Shown piece after piece: positions 61,317 through 64,000 of a stretch of 64,000 nt of DNA. The notes under the pieces are model-generated. The model ran no database searches, was not told the DNA's origin, and worked only from the letters and a program-made list of their open reading frames with translations. A program made the position numbers and the translations under genes. This stretch comes from Bacteroidetes bacterium HGW-Bacteroidetes-5 (GTDB taxonomy: Bacteria; Bacteroidota; Bacteroidia; Bacteroidales; UBA932): contig PHDC01000001.1 in assembly GCA_002842515.1 (NCBI GenBank), forward strand, positions 1,240,001 through 1,304,000, read 5' to 3'. How positions within the stretch are numbered: position 1 is the stretch's first letter; the number at the start of each line of letters is the position of its first letter.

Positions 61317-64000
61317 TTAATTTGCATTGTACGGTATGGTGAAATAAAAGGTTGATCCAACTCCCTCTTCACTCTCTACCCAGATTTTACCGCCCAGCAT
61401 TTTAATGTAAGATTTTGCAATGGCCAAGCCTAAACCGGCTCCCTGACGTACATTTGTAACATCAATATCTGCTTGAATGAAGCGCTCAAAGATTGCCTCC
61501 TCTCTCCCTTTGGGAATTCCTATTCCGGTGTCTTTTACATAAAACTCCAGATTATCCAGTTTCTTTGTATAACCAAATTCAATTGAACCTTCGTTTGTAT
61601 ACTTAATTGCATTTTTAACAAGGTTAGTGAATGTGGCATAAACCTTTTCCCTGTCTGTCTTAAGAATGGACTCTTTTGCCGGCAAAGAGTTTTTGAAAAA
61701 GAGATTCAACCCTTTTGCTTCTGCCTCGGGCTTGAAAAAATTGTAGATATATTCAATCTGCTCATTAACATTATAATAATGTAAATCAATCTTCATCAGG
61801 CCGGCTTCAATTTTTGATATATCAACAATATCGTTGATAATATTGAGCATATGAGCACCGCTCTTTTCTATAATCTTTATGTAATCCAGTTGTTCATCTC
61901 CACTTAGATTTGGATCTTTCAATAATTCGGCAAATCCTAAAATTCCATTCATAGGAGTACGAATCTCGTGGCTCATATTTGCAAGGAATGCAGATTTCAG
62001 TCTATCTGACTCTTCGGCCTTCTCTTTTGCGACTGTCAAATCTTTAATAAGTACAATTCTCTCTGAAATCTTCCAGACGCTATCCATAAGTAGTGTCAAT
62101 TGCCTTACATCTGAGTTATCGTAATCACTCTCTTTGTTGGCGACACCTGCAACTGCAACAATTTTATCGTCAGAAAACACAGGGATTGTCAGGAATTTTT
62201 GAAGTTTTACGTGCCCCTGTGGTATTCCCTTTTTCAACGAATTATCTGCCTGATAATCATTAATAATTATCGGCTTGCGTTGTCTTACAGCTTCACCCCA
62301 GCAGCCTGTTTTATCTAAATCATAAATGGTTTGAGCGTTCATTACCTGACACTCCGGCATTACATCTTTTGACCAGGTATTTAAAACAAATTTTTTATCT
62401 GTTTCATTGTAAAAGTAGATATAGCCTATTTTGCTTTTGGTTAATATAATTGCTTCGTTCAATGCTAAATCCAATAACTCCTGAATTGAATTAGTTTGAT
62501 ATTGTGAAATTTTTAACAAACTCTCTAATCGTTGGTTATGAAATTCAACCTCTTCTGTTTTTTTCAGAATTATAAGTTCCGATTGTTTGCTTTCGGTGAT
62601 GTCTCTAAATTCGACTGTTCTTACATTTTTCCCTTTATATGGAACATTTCTGGCCTCTAACCGCAAAGGATATAACTCTCCGTTTTTGCGTATTCCAATG
62701 GCTTCATATGGTTTTTCATATCCGGCTAATATGTTTTTTAAAACCATCTCTTTTGAATCCGGGGCTATGAGCAACAGGCCGTCAATTCCAATAAGTTCTT
62801 CATAGGAGTAGCCTGTAATTTGTGTAAGTCCCAGATTGCATTCTAAAATTCTACCTTTATCGTGAATAGCAATGCCGCCAAATGATGCATTGTGCAATGC
62901 CCTGTAACGCTCTTCGCTCTCCTTTAAAGCTATTTCCGATGCATATTTATCCGATATATCTGAAAAGACAAGAACTACACCGGTAATTTCGTTCTTCTTG
63001 TTTTTTATAGGTGCAGCACTGTCGGAAATCTGGTGTTCGGTTCCGTCCCTTGAGATCAAAACCGTATGGTTTGCAAGACCCACAATCTCCCCCTTTTCCA
63101 AAACTTTTATAACCGGTCCATCAACAGGTTCTCGTGTATCTGCATTAATAATTTTAAAAACCTCGCATAAAGGTTTACCTAATGCATCCGATAATCTCCA
63201 CCCACAAAGCTTTTCGGCTACCGGATTCATCTGAACAATAAACCCCTTTATATCTGTCGAAATCACAGCATCTCCTATTGAGTTGAGTGTAATGGCTAAA
63301 TTTTCTTCGCTTTTTCGCAAATCCTCAGCTGCCTGCATACGATCTGTGATATCTCGCACTACTCCTTCGGTCCCCGAGATCTTTCCATTAAAATACAGAT
63401 ATTGAGCATTCATTGATAACCAGAAAGTAGATCCATTTTTCTTTCTTCCTTCGGTTATGAAGTCTTTAATAATCGTTTTTTCAGACAACTCCTTTAACAT
63501 ATAGTCTCTTTGGGATTCATTGGCGTAGAGATTAAATGCCGACATCCCTAACATCTCTTCTGTTGAAGCGTATCCGAACATTAATGCGGCCGAAGGGCTT
63601 ATTAAGGTGAAATTACCTTTAAGGTCTGCCTGAAAAAATCCATCCTGAAGATTATTGAAAATGCTTCGAAATCTCTCATTGCTTCTTTCTAATTCTGCTT
63701 CCATCTCTTTCCGCTCTGTGATATCCTGTAAAATGCAATGTGTTTGAATAAACTCTCCTTTTAAATCGTGTCCTACTTTACCATCAAATGCTATAAATAA
63801 AACCGACCCGTTTTTATGCATCATTTCAAACTCACTGTGAATACTGCCCTGTTCTTTAAAAATCGGAAACCTTTTCCGAAAACCATCCTGATATGTTGGG
63901 GTAAGAAAATCGCCAAACCATCTGCCAATTACTTCACTTTTATTATAACCCAAAGTTTCCAGCCACTGCTGATTCACCTCAAGAAAGTTACCATCAAAAT
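61317..64000 (-). CDS. Multi-PAS, GAF histidine kinase, 5' end cut
   Basis: A cytoplasmic kinase whose frame is open to the right edge, so the N-terminus is missing; 894 codons are visible. It contains four PAS domains with PAC segments (the first continuous with the edge, DGNFLEVNQQWLETLGY), a GAF domain (about residues 490-640 counting from a GTG at 63977; SKIGYIYFYNETDKKFVLN, VMNAQTIYDLDKTGCWGEA), HisKA with His670 in MSHEIRTPMNG, and HATPase (DTGIGIPKG, GAGLGLAI). It has no receiver. It strongly resembles the kinases at 1-2086 and 40517-42571 in the HisKA-HATPase part. No partner regulator is adjacent in the window. Confidence 0.92.
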   Translation of the reverse strand, partial: FDGNFLEVNQQWLETLGYNKSEVIGRWFGDFLTPTYQDGFRKRFPIFKEQGSIHSEFEMMHKNGSVLFIAFDGKVGHDLKGEFIQTHCILQDITERKEMEAELERSNERFRSIFNNLQDGFFQADLKGNFTLISPSAALMFGYASTEEMLGMSAFNLYANESQRDYMLKELSEKTIIKDFITEGRKKNGSTFWLSMNAQYLYFNGKISGTEGVVRDITDRMQAAEDLRKSEENLAITLNSIGDAVISTDIKGFIVQMNPVAEKLCGWRLSDALGKPLCEVFKIINADTREPVDGPVIKVLEKGEIVGLANHTVLISRDGTEHQISDSAAPIKNKKNEITGVVLVFSDISDKYASEIALKESEERYRALHNASFGGIAIHDKGRILECNLGLTQITGYSYEELIGIDGLLLIAPDSKEMVLKNILAGYEKPYEAIGIRKNGELYPLRLEARNVPYKGKNVRTVEFRDITESKQSELIILKKTEEVEFHNQRLESLLKISQYQTNSIQELLDLALNEAIILTKSKIGYIYFYNETDKKFVLNTWSKDVMPECQVMNAQTIYDLDKTGCWGEAVRQRKPIIINDYQADNSLKKGIPQGHVKLQKFLTIPVFSDDKIVAVAGVANKESDYDNSDVRQLTLLMDSVWKISERIVLIKDLTVAKEKAEESDRLKSAFLANMSHEIRTPMNGILGFAELLKDPNLSGDEQLDYIKIIEKSGAHMLNIINDIVDISKIEAGLMKIDLHYYNVNEQIEYIYNFFKPEAEAKGLNLFFKNSLPAKESILKTDREKVYATFTNLVKNAIKYTNEGSIEFGYTKKLDNLEFYVKDTGIGIPKGREEAIFERFIQADIDVTNVRQGAGLGLAIAKSYIKMLGGKIWVESEEGVGSTFYFTIPYNAN

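Noticed and set aside
61139-61327. A 62-codon minus-strand frame following the multi-PAS kinase
   Set aside because: It starts within the kinase's last codons and matches no family I recognise; kept only as a note in the gap entry.

Overview
The window looks like a chromosomal segment of a Bacteroidota bacterium, most likely of the order Bacteroidales. The signs are a TonB-dependent receptor with a carboxypeptidase-like N-terminal domain paired with a DUF4249 lipoprotein, a 6-bladed beta-propeller exported protein, many Sec/lipoprotein signal peptides, moderately AT-rich DNA, and promoters of the TTG-N20/21-TAnnTT(T/C)G type used by the Bacteroidota primary sigma factor. No rRNA, tRNA, insertion sequence, prophage or CRISPR array was seen. 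Genes are closely packed, many with ATGA-type overlaps.

Layout. (1) 1-5510, minus: cheR and two hybrid histidine kinases, the last cut by the left edge. (2) 5728-12602, plus: a sensor kinase and NtrC-type sigma-54 activator, then a -24/-12-like promoter, an apparently highly expressed coiled-coil lipoprotein, two L,D-transpeptidases, an unknown inner-membrane protein and a DUF2007 protein; this reads as an envelope or peptidoglycan response module. (3) 12629-23131: GT39 glycosyltransferase, small barrels, type II pantothenate kinase with an exported cyclase, DUF4249/TonB receptor pair, GMP reductase, an E2-like acyltransferase and membrane proteins. (4) 23180-27234: asnA with a long leader, divergent from a Memo-AMMECR1 fusion that converges on its radical-SAM partner. 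(5) 27244-39313: regulators, a papain-like hydrolase, a GNAT-nitrilase fusion, a repeat lipoprotein, a seven-gene minus-strand run from OsmC and RsgA to an alpha/beta hydrolase, and a Crp/Fnr regulator. (6) 39323-48067, minus: a probable synthase-dependent exopolysaccharide operon (TPR/outer-membrane barrel, GT2 synthase, GH26 hydrolase), CorA and two cytoplasmic kinases, one with a long 14-residue coiled-coil repeat. (7) 48200-64000: alpha/beta hydrolases, a LytS/LytTR pair, catalase-peroxidase, an OsmC protein with a tiny Cys-motif partner, a GlxA-type regulator with a readable operator, and a multi-PAS kinase cut by the right edge.

The most striking find is the asnA leader. Two short open reading frames rich in Asn codons (7 of 24 residues, and seven consecutive Asn in 26 residues) each precede an intrinsic terminator. 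In each, bases late in the peptide-coding region are exactly complementary to the 5' arm of the terminator. This is the layout of ribosome-mediated attenuation, present twice in tandem. Just upstream, two near-identical dyads (TGCTC-N7-GAGCA, 32 bp apart) sit beside the divergent promoters of asnA and the Memo-AMMECR1 gene. The sigma-54/lipoprotein/L,D-transpeptidase module and the GT2-GH26-barrel operon are the next most interesting systems. All assignments come from reading the sequence and from family knowledge; no searches were run.
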